Assembly (NCBI GenBank): GCA_017624715.1 | Contig: JAGAMN010000020.1 | Span: 1-64,000 of the forward strand | Direction: 5' to 3' | Length of the DNA stretch: 64,000 nt | Source of the DNA: Oscillospiraceae bacterium | GTDB lineage: Bacteria > Bacillota > Clostridia > Oscillospirales > Oscillospiraceae | In this document: positions 26,760 through 34,170 of the stretch, one piece after another | Layout: each line of letters opens with the position of its first letter | Numbering within the stretch: the first letter of the stretch is position 1 | Notes under the pieces: model-generated | What the model was told of the DNA's origin: nothing | What the model saw: the letters and a program-made list of their open reading frames with translations, nothing else | The model's database searches: none | Position numbers and translations under genes: made by a program

Positions 26760-27983
26760 TTACTTTCTTACTTTTTCCATCCAAACCAACTTGCCGCCAC
26801 AGACGGTAGCAAGGCATTTTCCGGACACCTTCCAGCCGGCAAAGGGGGTAGATTTGCCCATAGACTGGAATTCCTCCGGATCGATATAATAGCTTTGCCG
26901 CAGATCCCAGATGGAGAAATCACAGCCCATGGGAATGTTGAACCGCTTTCTGGGGGCGGTTACTAGCAGCTCCAAAAGCCGCTCCATGGTAATGATGTCC
27001 GTTTTTACCAGGTAGGTATACAGCAGGGGAAAGGCGGTTTCGATACCAACGATACCGAAGTTACTGCCGTCCAGTCCCTTGCTCTTTTCTTCCCCGGAAT
27101 GAGGGGCATGGTCAGTGGCGATCATGTCGATGGTGCCGTCGATCAGGCCGTCAATCAGCGCCTGCCGATCTTCGGGGCTGCGCAGAGGGGGATTCATCTT
27201 AAACTTGCCATCTTCCTGCAGATAGCTATCATCCATAATGAGGTAGTGAGGGGCAGTTTCGCAGGTCACATTCAAGCCATCTTTCTTTGCCTGGCGGATC
27301 AGCTCCACACTTTCCTTGGTGGAAATGTGGCAGATATGGTAGGCACAGCCGGTCTCTTTCACCAGTTCCAGGTCGCGCTTGATCTGTCCCCATTCGCTTT
27401 CGGAGCAGATGCCCCGGTGGCTGTTATTTTTCGCATAATCACCGTCATGGATATAGCCGCCATTGAGTAAGGACTCGTCCTCGCAGTGGGCAACGATGAG
27501 CTTTTTCAGCTGCTTTGCCCGGATCATGGCTTCTTTCATCATGCTGCGATTCTGGATACCCTTGCCGTCGTCGGAAAAGGCGATAACATTAGGGGCAAGA
27601 CCCTTCATGTCAGACAGGGTTTGACCCTTTTGACCCACGGTAATGGCACCGTAGGGGTAGATGTGGATCATGCCGTCCTGCCGGATGATGTCTGTCTGCT
27701 GTTTCAGATTCGCCTTGCTGTCAGGCACTGGGTTCAGGTTAGGCATGGTGCACACGGCGGTATAGCCGCCCCGTGCTGCTGCCAGAGAACCGGTAAGGAT
27801 GGTCTCCTTATAAGAAAAACCCGGCTCACGAAAATGCACATGCACATCGCAAAAGCCGGGAATAACAGCATAATCAGGAGAATTGAAAGCACACAGGTCA
27901 ACGGAGGAAAGACGATCCAAAATGGAAACACGAATATTCGGTGCAGCGCCCAGAATATTGGTATTTGCGTTTTGAATAGCCAT
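26760..27983 (-). CDS. pyrC: Dihydroorotase
   Basis: Cyclises carbamoyl aspartate to dihydroorotate. 407 residues of the class I amidohydrolase type: metal ligands in CDVHVHFREPG near residue 62, a further histidine in IVAHCEDES and AYHICHIST, and the aspartate in IATDHAPHS. The start at 27983 is set by AAAGGAG; the longer open frame beyond it crosses the promoter. First gene of the pyrimidine operon. Confidence 0.94.
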   Translation of the reverse strand: MAIQNANTNILGAAPNIRVSILDRLSSVDLCAFNSPDYAVIPGFCDVHVHFREPGFSYKETILTGSLAAARGGYTAVCTMPNLNPVPDSKANLKQQTDIIRQDGMIHIYPYGAITVGQKGQTLSDMKGLAPNVIAFSDDGKGIQNRSMMKEAMIRAKQLKKLIVAHCEDESLLNGGYIHDGDYAKNNSHRGICSESEWGQIKRDLELVKETGCAYHICHISTKESVELIRQAKKDGLNVTCETAPHYLIMDDSYLQEDGKFKMNPPLRSPEDRQALIDGLIDGTIDMIATDHAPHSGEEKSKGLDGSNFGIVGIETAFPLLYTYLVKTDIITMERLLELLVTAPRKRFNIPMGCDFSIWDLRQSYYIDPEEFQSMGKSTPFAGWKVSGKCLATVCGGKLVWMEKVRK

Positions 27984-28024
27984 AGTAAGCTCCTTTCGCC
28001 TAAGCGGTTCATTCAATTTATCGC

Positions 28025-28058
28025 ATGGTATTTTACCATATGTGACTGTTTTTGTCAA
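28025..28058 (-). promoter_or_regulatory. pyr operon promoter with palindrome over the -10 box
   Basis: Minus-strand TTGACA (28053-28058), 17 bases, TAAAAT (28030-28035). ATGGTA-AAA-TACCAT (28025-28039) is a perfect 6-bp inverted repeat centred on the -10 box, a likely repressor site. No PyrR-type attenuator is visible in the 45-base leader. Confidence 0.75.
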
Positions 28059-28071
28059 TGGAAATGACAGG

Positions 28072-28103
28072 AAAAAAGACACCGGTTTTTGCCGGTGTCT
28101 TTG
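28072..28103 (-). terminator. Terminator after the DMT transporter
   Basis: GACACCGG / CCGGTGTC stem with a 6-base loop followed on the minus strand by TTTTTT, separating the abrB unit from the pyr promoter. Confidence 0.85.
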
Positions 28104-28148
28104 TATATTTTATATATCAAATTCCCTCAATAGGGGATTTGTATGGTA

Positions 28149-29069
28149 TCAGAGTTCTTCGGCCACTGCCAGCAAGAGGATACCGATAATGACAACAGCA
28201 ATAAATGCGTAGGTTTTCCAGGAAAGCTTTTCTTTCAGGAAGATACGGGAAAGCAGCAGGGAAACCACGCAAACAGAGGAAATGATGGGTGCGGCAATTA
28301 CACCGTTACCGCTCAGGGCATACACATATGTAAACTGACCGGCAGTTTCAAATACTGCAGCAAGGATCTTATCTTTATGCTTGGGAATGGGGCCAAACTT
28401 AACCTTCTTGGCTTTCATGAAAATGAACAGGCACAGAGCAAACAGAGCGAAGGTAAGCTCATAGCTGGTATTGGCTACGTCTTCGATGGTGTCTTCGGTT
28501 ACGCCAATCAGAGGAGTGCTGGCGATGTCGTCCAGGTAGAAAATATCCACAAAGGAGCCGGCAGCATCCAGCAGGGCGTAGACAAAGGGCATACAGAATG
28601 CTACAATAGCCAGCTTTTTGCCCAAGTTCTTCTTTCTGGGGGTTTCGCCCTTGTTTTCCAGGAAACCAACACCCAGTACACCGATTACGATCACAGCAAT
28701 GGCAGCAACCGTGAAGGGAGTTAGAGAATCACCAAGGAAAAGGACGCACAGCAAGCTACAAATGGCTCCGGAAGTGTTTTCAATGGGATCGGAAATGGAT
28801 TCCTCCAAAAAACGCATACCAAAATAAGAGAATGCCATGGAAATGATATACAGCAGGGATACCGGCAAATAGTAGAGCAGATTAATAGGGTTGTAGTTAA
28901 TTTCCTGCGTCAGTAGGGTAAAAATTGCGTGAGCACCCATAACGACACCCACCCAAACGCAGATTTTCAAGTGGGAGTATTTTTCGTCAGGCAGTGCGCC
29001 CTTTTTGTAAAACAGTTCTGCAGTGCCCCACAAAAGAGCTGTTGCAATAGAAAAGAATAGCCAATCCAT
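28149..29069 (-). CDS. EamA/DMT-superfamily transporter
   Basis: 306 residues with about ten membrane helices in two similar halves, the EamA pattern (WLFFSIATALLWGTAELFYK at the start; LGDSLTPFTVAAIAVIVIGV and LKEKLSWKTYAFIAVVIIGI at the two half-ends). DMT proteins export or import small metabolites, often amino acids. It is placed 12 bases behind a PLP-dependent sulphur-amino-acid-lyase-like gene, so a related amino acid is a plausible cargo (inference). An acidic insert lies in the middle loop. Confidence 0.85.
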   Translation of the reverse strand: MDWLFFSIATALLWGTAELFYKKGALPDEKYSHLKICVWVGVVMGAHAIFTLLTQEINYNPINLLYYLPVSLLYIISMAFSYFGMRFLEESISDPIENTSGAICSLLCVLFLGDSLTPFTVAAIAVIVIGVLGVGFLENKGETPRKKNLGKKLAIVAFCMPFVYALLDAAGSFVDIFYLDDIASTPLIGVTEDTIEDVANTSYELTFALFALCLFIFMKAKKVKFGPIPKHKDKILAAVFETAGQFTYVYALSGNGVIAAPIISSVCVVSLLLSRIFLKEKLSWKTYAFIAVVIIGILLLAVAEEL

Positions 29070-29081
29070 AATAGCACCTCC

Positions 29082-30371
29082 TTATAATTTTACAAGACCC
29101 GCATCGACCATTTTTTGCAGGCTGTTGAGAATACCGAGTTTTGCGTGGAGCCAGGTCAGACCGCCCTGGAAGTATACTGCATAAGGCGGACGGATGGGAC
29201 CATCGGCGGAAAGCTCAATGGAGCTGCCTTGGACGAAAGCGCCTGCTGCCATAATAACCTTGTCGTTATAGCCGGGCATATCCGCAGGCCAGGGAGTGGC
29301 AAAGCTGTCCACGGGAGCAGCAGCCTGGATGCCTTTACAGAATGCGATCATGCCTTCCTCGCTGCCCAGTTCTACGGCCTGGATAATGTCGTGGCGGCTT
29401 TCGGTGGCATTGGGTACACAGCGGAAGCCCAGAGGCTCATACAGATTGGCGGCGAAGATCGCACCCTTTTCCGCACCGGCAGTCACAGTCGGGGCAAGGA
29501 AGAAACCCTGGTACAGGGAAGTCATAAGACCCAGGTTTGCGCCGACCTCTTTGCCCAGGCCGGGGGCGCTGAGACGGTATGCGCACCGCTCAATACATTC
29601 CTGGGTGCCGGCAATATATCCGCCGATGGGGGCAAGACCGCCGCCGGGATTCTTGATCAGGCTGCCAACAGTCATGTCCGCACCTACGTCGGAGGGCTCG
29701 ATGGTTTCCACAAACTCACCGTAGCAGTTATCGACCATCACGATCAGGTCGGGCTTGATATTCTTGCAGAAGGCGATCAGCTCGCCAATCTGCTTGACGG
29801 AGAAGGTGGGGCGGGTGGCGTAGCCCTTGGACCGCTGAATGGTCACCATCTTGGTCTTGGGGTTAATGGCTTTAGCGATATTTTCATAGTCAAAAGTGCC
29901 GTCCGGCAGCAGGTCCACCTGGTTGTAGGTGACGCCGTATTCTGCCAGGGAGCAGGGACTGGGGCGAATGCCGATGACTTCCTGCAGGGTGTCGTAGGGC
30001 AGACCCACGGGAGAGAGCAGTTCGTCGCCAGGCAGCAGGTTGGCGCTGAGGGCGATGGTCAATGCGTGGGTGCCGCAGGTGATTTGGGGACGGACCAGGG
30101 CGGCTTCGGTGTGGAACACATCGGCGTAAACACGCTCTAAGTTATCCCGGCCATAGTCGTCATAGCCGTAGCCGGTGGAGGGAGCAAAACAAGCCACGCT
30201 GACCCGGTTTTTCTGCATGGCAGAAAGCACCTTGGCCTGGTTATATTCGGCAACCTTGTCGATAGCATCAAAGCGCTCCTGCAGATTATGAATGGTCTTT
30301 TCGCCGTAGGCGTAAACAGCAGGGGAGATGCCCATGGTCTGATACAGTTCCAGTAGTTTTTCCATAATCAA
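29082..30371 (-). CDS. Methionine gamma-lyase family PLP enzyme (aluminium-resistance protein family)
   Basis: 429 residues of the fold-type I PLP group called YnbB or aluminium resistance protein. Visible features are FAPSTGYGYDDYGRDNLERV, QITCGTHALTIAL, VDNCYGEFVE, and the PLP lysine in SLIKNPGGGLAPIGGYIAG near residue 238. Family members are annotated as C-S lyases, but the natural substrate is not established. It overlaps the abrB stop by four bases and is followed by a DMT transporter, a conserved-looking trio that suggests an enzyme with its exporter under local control. A second ATG two codons in is an alternative start. Confidence 0.87.
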   Translation of the reverse strand: MIMEKLLELYQTMGISPAVYAYGEKTIHNLQERFDAIDKVAEYNQAKVLSAMQKNRVSVACFAPSTGYGYDDYGRDNLERVYADVFHTEAALVRPQITCGTHALTIALSANLLPGDELLSPVGLPYDTLQEVIGIRPSPCSLAEYGVTYNQVDLLPDGTFDYENIAKAINPKTKMVTIQRSKGYATRPTFSVKQIGELIAFCKNIKPDLIVMVDNCYGEFVETIEPSDVGADMTVGSLIKNPGGGLAPIGGYIAGTQECIERCAYRLSAPGLGKEVGANLGLMTSLYQGFFLAPTVTAGAEKGAIFAANLYEPLGFRCVPNATESRHDIIQAVELGSEEGMIAFCKGIQAAAPVDSFATPWPADMPGYNDKVIMAAGAFVQGSSIELSADGPIRPPYAVYFQGGLTWLHAKLGILNSLQKMVDAGLVKL

Positions 30372-30607
30372 TCCTCATTTTTTACAGTGTTCAGAATTTG
30401 GTTGGCCAGGTTATTCAGCACTTCCGGCCGGGATACGATCAAACCGGTGTCTGCTTCACCCAAGATCAGCAGGGTGTCACCGGGTTTGATGCCGAACAGT
30501 TCCCGGGCCTCCTTGGGAATTACGATCTGTCCCCGGTCGCCCACTTTGGCTGTGCCGAAAACACGCTGGTTGTTGCCTTTGCCGAGGATGTGTTTACCTC
30601 CGGGCAT
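30368..30607 (-). CDS. AbrB/MazE/SpoVT-type DNA-binding protein
   Basis: 79 residues with one swapped-hairpin domain: GTAKVGDRGQIVIPKEARELFGIKPGDTLLILGE is the AbrB core (described in parts: RGQIVIP, then FGIKPGD). Such dimers act as transition-state or local regulators. ATG 30607 is chosen because AAAGGAG lies 9 bases upstream. It leads an operon with the PLP lyase and transporter and has a consensus promoter in a terminator loop upstream, so it is the likely local regulator of that pair. Confidence 0.88.
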   Translation of the reverse strand: MPGGKHILGKGNNQRVFGTAKVGDRGQIVIPKEARELFGIKPGDTLLILGEADTGLIVSRPEVLNNLANQILNTVKNED

Positions 30608-30651
30608 GAAACCAACTCCTTTCACACTTTTCATACTTTTCACACCGACAA

Positions 30652-30680
30652 ATTATAATAAAATCCGCCCCGGTTGTCAA
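30652..30680 (-). promoter_or_regulatory. Promoter of the abrB operon, embedded in a terminator
   Basis: Perfect consensus on the minus strand: TTGACA (30675-30680), 17 bases, TATAAT (30652-30657). TTGACA lies in the loop of the hairpin that ends the gene before it. Confidence 0.85.
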
Positions 30681-30698
30681 TACCGGGACGGAAAATAT
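30658..30698. repeat. Terminator-promoter module, copy 1 of a 41-bp direct repeat
   Basis: Matches 31296-31336 at 40 of 41 positions. On the minus strand it is an intrinsic terminator, CCGTCCCGG / CCGGGGCGG with loop TATTGACAA and tail ATTTTAT. The loop supplies the -35 box of the next gene and the T tail lies in the promoter spacer. It separates the GNAT gene from abrB. Confidence 0.8.
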
Positions 30699-30701
30699 GT
30701 T

Positions 30702-31163
30702 TTATTCCTTTACCATTACAAATTGGTCATTACTGCAAAACGTATTTGTGTTAATAAAACCACAATGTTCCCAAAATCGAATACTTACCATAGCGGTCAA
30801 GTATATTTGAGTTGCACCTAAACCGCGTAGCTTAGTTTCAGAATAGGAAGCTAATTGGCGACCATAGCCCATTAATCGATATTCTGGAGATATGTAAAAC
30901 TCTCGAATGAAGCCCCATCCGGGGCGTTTACACCAATCGCTTTCAGGTGTGTCAATCTGATAGATGGTAAATCCTATCGGTTTATCGTTATCGAGATAAA
31001 GGCCTATATGAATGATAGATTGCGCTTGCTCTGAGTGGATCAGATTCAGCAGTTTTCCTCGGATTATATGCTCAGGCATGTCGCTTTTCATCTCAGCAAA
31101 ATACGCCACAAGCATATCTGTGAATTGTGGATGTTTTAGTTGGCTATACTCAGTAATTGTCAT
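30702..31163 (-). CDS. GNAT family N-acetyltransferase
   Basis: 153 residues with the GNAT fold: PIGFTIYQID (beta 4), the acetyl-CoA loop YRLMGYGRQL (a diverged Q/RxxGxG/A) and the C-terminal SIRFWEHCGF. Substrate unknown. AGGAGG precedes the ATG. The gene is AT-richer than its neighbours and lies exactly between two 41-bp direct repeats that each contain a terminator and a promoter, so it looks like an inserted expression unit. Confidence 0.85.
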   Translation of the reverse strand: MTITEYSQLKHPQFTDMLVAYFAEMKSDMPEHIIRGKLLNLIHSEQAQSIIHIGLYLDNDKPIGFTIYQIDTPESDWCKRPGWGFIREFYISPEYRLMGYGRQLASYSETKLRGLGATQIYLTAMVSIRFWEHCGFINTNTFCSNDQFVMVKE

Positions 31164-31288
31164 GTTTCCTCCTGTCTGTGGAGGGTTAGAAATTCAGAAC
31201 CCTCCTGTGTTCGTGATGAATCTTCTGAAATTTCATATATACCACAACCTTTCCTGAAAAATTACTCGCGTGGCCACACGATGTGCTT

Positions 31289-31318
31289 ATTATAGATAAA
31301 ATCCGCCCCGGTTGTCAA
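31289..31318 (-). promoter_or_regulatory. Promoter of the GNAT gene, embedded in a terminator
   Basis: TTGACA (31313-31318), 18 bases, TATAAT (31289-31294) on the minus strand, in the second copy of the terminator-promoter repeat. Confidence 0.8.
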
Positions 31319-31336
31319 TACCGGGACGGGAAATAT
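31296..31336. repeat. Terminator-promoter module, copy 2 of the 41-bp direct repeat
   Basis: Direct copy of 30658-30698 with one difference. It terminates the lipoprotein gene that ends at 31340 and starts the GNAT transcript. Confidence 0.8.
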
Positions 31337-31339
31337 CTG

Positions 31340-31837
31340 TCAAGGTTTTACGGTAAAGGTCTGTTCCAGCAGGTTATCTGCCAGAATGTCATTGCTGTCA
31401 TAGACACTCAGGGTGAACACGATCTCTTCGACGGTCTTGATGCCGTTTTTTTCGAAATCGCCCTCGCTGAAGGAGATCTCCTCGTTTGCCTTTTTGCCTG
31501 CGGCAACGGACACAGCCCAGAAAGGATCACACATAAAACCGTTGACGCTGACATCATCGGTGGAGAACATCAGCTCCTTGTCGGTCTTGTTGTCAATGAA
31601 AACCTTCAAAGTGTAGCCCCAAAATCCCTTGGGGTCAATACCGGTAATCTTCACGGTGAACTGCTCGTTGTCTACCAGCACCAGGGGGGAAAACTCTGCA
31701 GTTTGGGACTGTTGTGGTTCGGATACGCTGACAGAGGGATCATTCCCGGTTTCGCTGGTAGAGGGGGCTTCGCCGCAGGCAGCCAGGGACAGCACCAGAG
31801 CCAGGGCGGAAAGCGTCAGAAAAATTCGTTTGGTCAT
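31340..31837 (-). CDS. Lipoprotein of unknown function
   Basis: 165 residues with signal peptide and lipobox LAAC (cysteine near 21), then a Ser/Thr/Glu linker and one compact beta-type domain of about 120 residues (VKITGIDPKGFWGYTLKVFI) that resembles the immunoglobulin-like domains common in Firmicute lipoproteins. GGAG precedes the ATG, and it has its own promoter. No partner gene is evident. Confidence 0.78.
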   Translation of the reverse strand: MTKRIFLTLSALALVLSLAACGEAPSTSETGNDPSVSVSEPQQSQTAEFSPLVLVDNEQFTVKITGIDPKGFWGYTLKVFIDNKTDKELMFSTDDVSVNGFMCDPFWAVSVAAGKKANEEISFSEGDFEKNGIKTVEEIVFTLSVYDSNDILADNLLEQTFTVKP

Positions 31838-31880
31838 AAAAAATACGCTCCATATAGGGATTTGCCGTGTTGGCTCCTAC

Positions 31881-31909
31881 ATGGTAGCGTATTTTCTGTT
31901 TTGTTTCAA
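31881..31909 (-). promoter_or_regulatory. Promoter of the 31.8-kb lipoprotein
   Basis: Minus-strand TTGAAA (31904-31909), 17 bases, TACCAT (31881-31886). Confidence 0.5.
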
Positions 31910-31943
31910 TCGGAGGTTGCAGGAAGCTGAGGGAGCATTTTCC

Positions 31944-32660
31944 TCAATCGTCCCGCCGACGTCCACCAAAGATCACCAGCAGTCGCAAAAGCTGAGCCAA
32001 AGCAACCGCTGTGGCAGCCACATAGGTCAGTGCCGCGGCAGTAAGGGTTTTACGGGCACCGCGCTGTTCATCCTCGGTCAGAAGGTTGCCGGATGCAATG
32101 GCTTGCATTGCCCGGCGGCTGGCATTAAATTCCACAGGCAGAGTCACCAGCTGGAACACTACGGAAAGGCCGAAGCAGGCAATGCCGGCATACACAAAAC
32201 CGAAGGAAACGTTTTCTCCAAAGGAAAACAGCAGACCCAGCAGAATGAGCGGCATAGCCAGGCGGCTGCCGATATTGGTGATGGGCACGATGGCGGCACG
32301 GAGCTTGATGGGGGTATAGTCCTGGGCGTACTGCACTGCGTGGCCAGCTTCGTGGCAGGCCACACCGATGGCAGCGGTGGAGGTGGCATCATAGACGCTG
32401 TCAGACAGGCGGATCACATTGGTCTTGGGATCAAAATGGTCCGTCAGATTGCCGCTGATCCGCTCGATACGGACACCGGACACGCCGTTGGCCGACAGCA
32501 CCCGCTGTGCTGCCTGGGCGCCGGTAATGCGGCGGTAAGACAATTGATTGGCATACTTTTTAAAGGTGGAGTTCACGTTCGCGCTGGCCCATAGGGAAAG
32601 AATCAAGCAGGGCAGTACAAAGATCAAATAGGTCATGTCAAAACCGTAGTAGTAAAGCAT
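31944..32660 (-). CDS. Neutral zinc metallopeptidase, YugP family
   Basis: 238 residues, membrane bound. One helix at the N-terminus and two or three near 130-160 and 205-225 surround the zinc motif CHEAGHAVQYA (HExxH) near residue 101. Length and layout match YugP. AAGGAG precedes the ATG. The next gene upstream ends 12 bases before it, so they may be co-transcribed. The physiological substrate is not known. Confidence 0.9.
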   Translation of the reverse strand: MLYYYGFDMTYLIFVLPCLILSLWASANVNSTFKKYANQLSYRRITGAQAAQRVLSANGVSGVRIERISGNLTDHFDPKTNVIRLSDSVYDATSTAAIGVACHEAGHAVQYAQDYTPIKLRAAIVPITNIGSRLAMPLILLGLLFSFGENVSFGFVYAGIACFGLSVVFQLVTLPVEFNASRRAMQAIASGNLLTEDEQRGARKTLTAAALTYVAATAVALAQLLRLLVIFGGRRRDD

Positions 32661-32672
32661 TTTGATTTCTCC

Positions 32673-33452
32673 TTAGATGGTTTCAGGCTCCATAGCGTTG
32701 TGGAGTCGGTCGGTGATAGCACCACGGAAGATGGCATATGCCTGAAGATGCAGGGTGTTCAGCGCACCGATGGACATCTTGACAGGAATATTGGTCATAA
32801 ACTGATCCTGGTCAAAAATAAATTTCCTCTCCGGATCTTGCTGGCCGTTTTTCGTCACCATACCCGGACCGGCGTGAAGCTTCAGGTAGCTGCCCCGGAA
32901 GTCCATTTCCAAATCCACGGTGTTGCTGTTCACCTTGGCTTCGTTCATATTCTCCATGGCCAGAGGTCCTAAGTAGTAGCTTTGGATCAGCTCCCGGAAA
33001 GGGGTGTTTTCCAAATTCAGCTTCTGCCGGGAAATGAAATTCACATACCGCAGACCTACCCGGTCAAAAATGGCGGGCTTGTATAGTTTTATGAAGTTCG
33101 CCAAAGGTTTATCCAGCTTTCGGGCAAAATCCTCCCAGCGGGTGTAGTTTGCGCAGGCCAGGGAGATGAATGTATTGGTCAGGTTGACCTTCCACATACC
33201 ATCCTCAGAAACAAACTGATAGTTGATTACAGAGGGCTGATTTTCCAAGACCATATTGCCCGGAGTGCCGGTGATCTTGGGTGGTGGGCAATCCTGACGG
33301 GAGGAAAACCGGGGGAATTCATCCCGGATGGCATCCAGAAAAGCTGCCGGTAGAGCGCTGCCGATGGACGGAATTTCCGGAAAACGCAGCTGGCAGATCA
33401 CTTCGCCAAGCTGATTGGCCCGATAAATGCACCGGGGTTCGGAAGAAAACAT
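32673..33452 (-). CDS. TIGR04255-like protein
   Basis: 259 residues that match the pattern of the TIGR04255 group: an early segment VICQLRFPEIPSI, then FDRVGLRYVNFISR in the middle, and a C-terminal beta-strand region (HLQAYAIFRGAITDRLHNAM). The group has no known function and often occurs singly or near toxin-antitoxin and defence genes. There is no such system beside it here. GAGG supports ATG 33452 rather than the first codon at 33458. Confidence 0.75.
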   Translation of the reverse strand: MFSSEPRCIYRANQLGEVICQLRFPEIPSIGSALPAAFLDAIRDEFPRFSSRQDCPPPKITGTPGNMVLENQPSVINYQFVSEDGMWKVNLTNTFISLACANYTRWEDFARKLDKPLANFIKLYKPAIFDRVGLRYVNFISRQKLNLENTPFRELIQSYYLGPLAMENMNEAKVNSNTVDLEMDFRGSYLKLHAGPGMVTKNGQQDPERKFIFDQDQFMTNIPVKMSIGALNTLHLQAYAIFRGAITDRLHNAMEPETI

Positions 33453-33483
33453 AGTCATTCCTCATTTCAATGTGCTTTTTATT

Positions 33484-33512
33484 ATTATATCCAAAACCTG
33501 CGCAAAAGGCAA
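33484..33512 (-). promoter_or_regulatory. Promoter of the TIGR04255-like gene
   Basis: Minus-strand TTGCCT (33507-33512), 17 bases, TATAAT (33484-33489). Confidence 0.6.
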
Positions 33513-33527
33513 GGGGAATGAGAAGGA

Positions 33528-33556
33528 TTGCTTTTGGTAATAAAATGTTTTACAAT
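33528..33556 (+). promoter_or_regulatory. Promoter of the sigma factor gene
   Basis: TTGCTT (33528-33533), 17 bases, TACAAT (33551-33556). It looks vegetative; I see no ECF-type AAC motif that would show autoregulation. Confidence 0.6.
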
Positions 33557-33618
33557 AATAAAAAATAAGTGAGTAAAATGCCGCGTTCAACCGTTATATA
33601 GGTGAAGAGGTGATCCGA

Positions 33619-34170
33619 ATGGCTAAAACCGGTCAAAAGTACAGCTGCCCATGGACTCCGGGGGATCGGGAAGCAATTTCCCAATTTGTAGGTACATACT
33701 CCGATTCTCTGGTAAGATTTGCCTATGGTTATGTAAAAGATGCCGCCGCTGCGGAGGACGTGGCGGGGGATGCCATTGCGCTGCTATTTGTCAAAGGAAA
33801 GCACTTTGAAAGTGAAGAGAAAATGCGGGCCTATCTCTATAAGATCGCCCGCAGCAAAGCCATTGACTACCTGCGACGGAACAAAACACAGGTTCCGCTG
33901 GAGGATGTGGAAAATGTGCTTTATACCGAAGGTGCGGAAGAAGCATTCCTTCGCAAACAGCGCAATGAGCAGGTGTATCTCTGTATGCAGAAGCTTCCGG
34001 AGGATTACCGCGTGGCATTGTATCTTAGCTATTTTGAGGGTTTCTCCCTGGGGGTTGCAGGTCGCATTATGGAAAAAACGGAAAAGCAAATGTATAACAT
34101 ACATGCCCGGGCCAAGATCGCCTTGAAAAAATTGCTTGAAAAGGAGGGCGTTACTTGTGAAGACCTTTGA
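33619..34170 (+). CDS. ECF-type RNA polymerase sigma factor
   Basis: About 183 residues with region 2 (YVKDAAAAEDVAGDAIALLF, then MRAYLYKIARSKAIDYLRR) and region 4 (LPEDYRVALYLSYFEGFSLG, then KQMYNIHARAKIALKKLL). Regions 1 and 3 are missing, as in ECF sigma factors. AGAGG precedes ATG 33619. The last codons overlap the start of the membrane beta-propeller gene by 14 bases, the arrangement expected for a sigma/anti-sigma pair; the signal is unknown. Confidence 0.9.
   Translation: MAKTGQKYSCPWTPGDREAISQFVGTYSDSLVRFAYGYVKDAAAAEDVAGDAIALLFVKGKHFESEEKMRAYLYKIARSKAIDYLRRNKTQVPLEDVENVLYTEGAEEAFLRKQRNEQVYLCMQKLPEDYRVALYLSYFEGFSLGVAGRIMEKTEKQMYNIHARAKIALKKLLEKEGVTCEDL

Noticed and set aside
23563-28058. 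carA as part of the pyr operon
   Set aside because: No glutaminase-type gene is present between the promoter and carB; it must be elsewhere.
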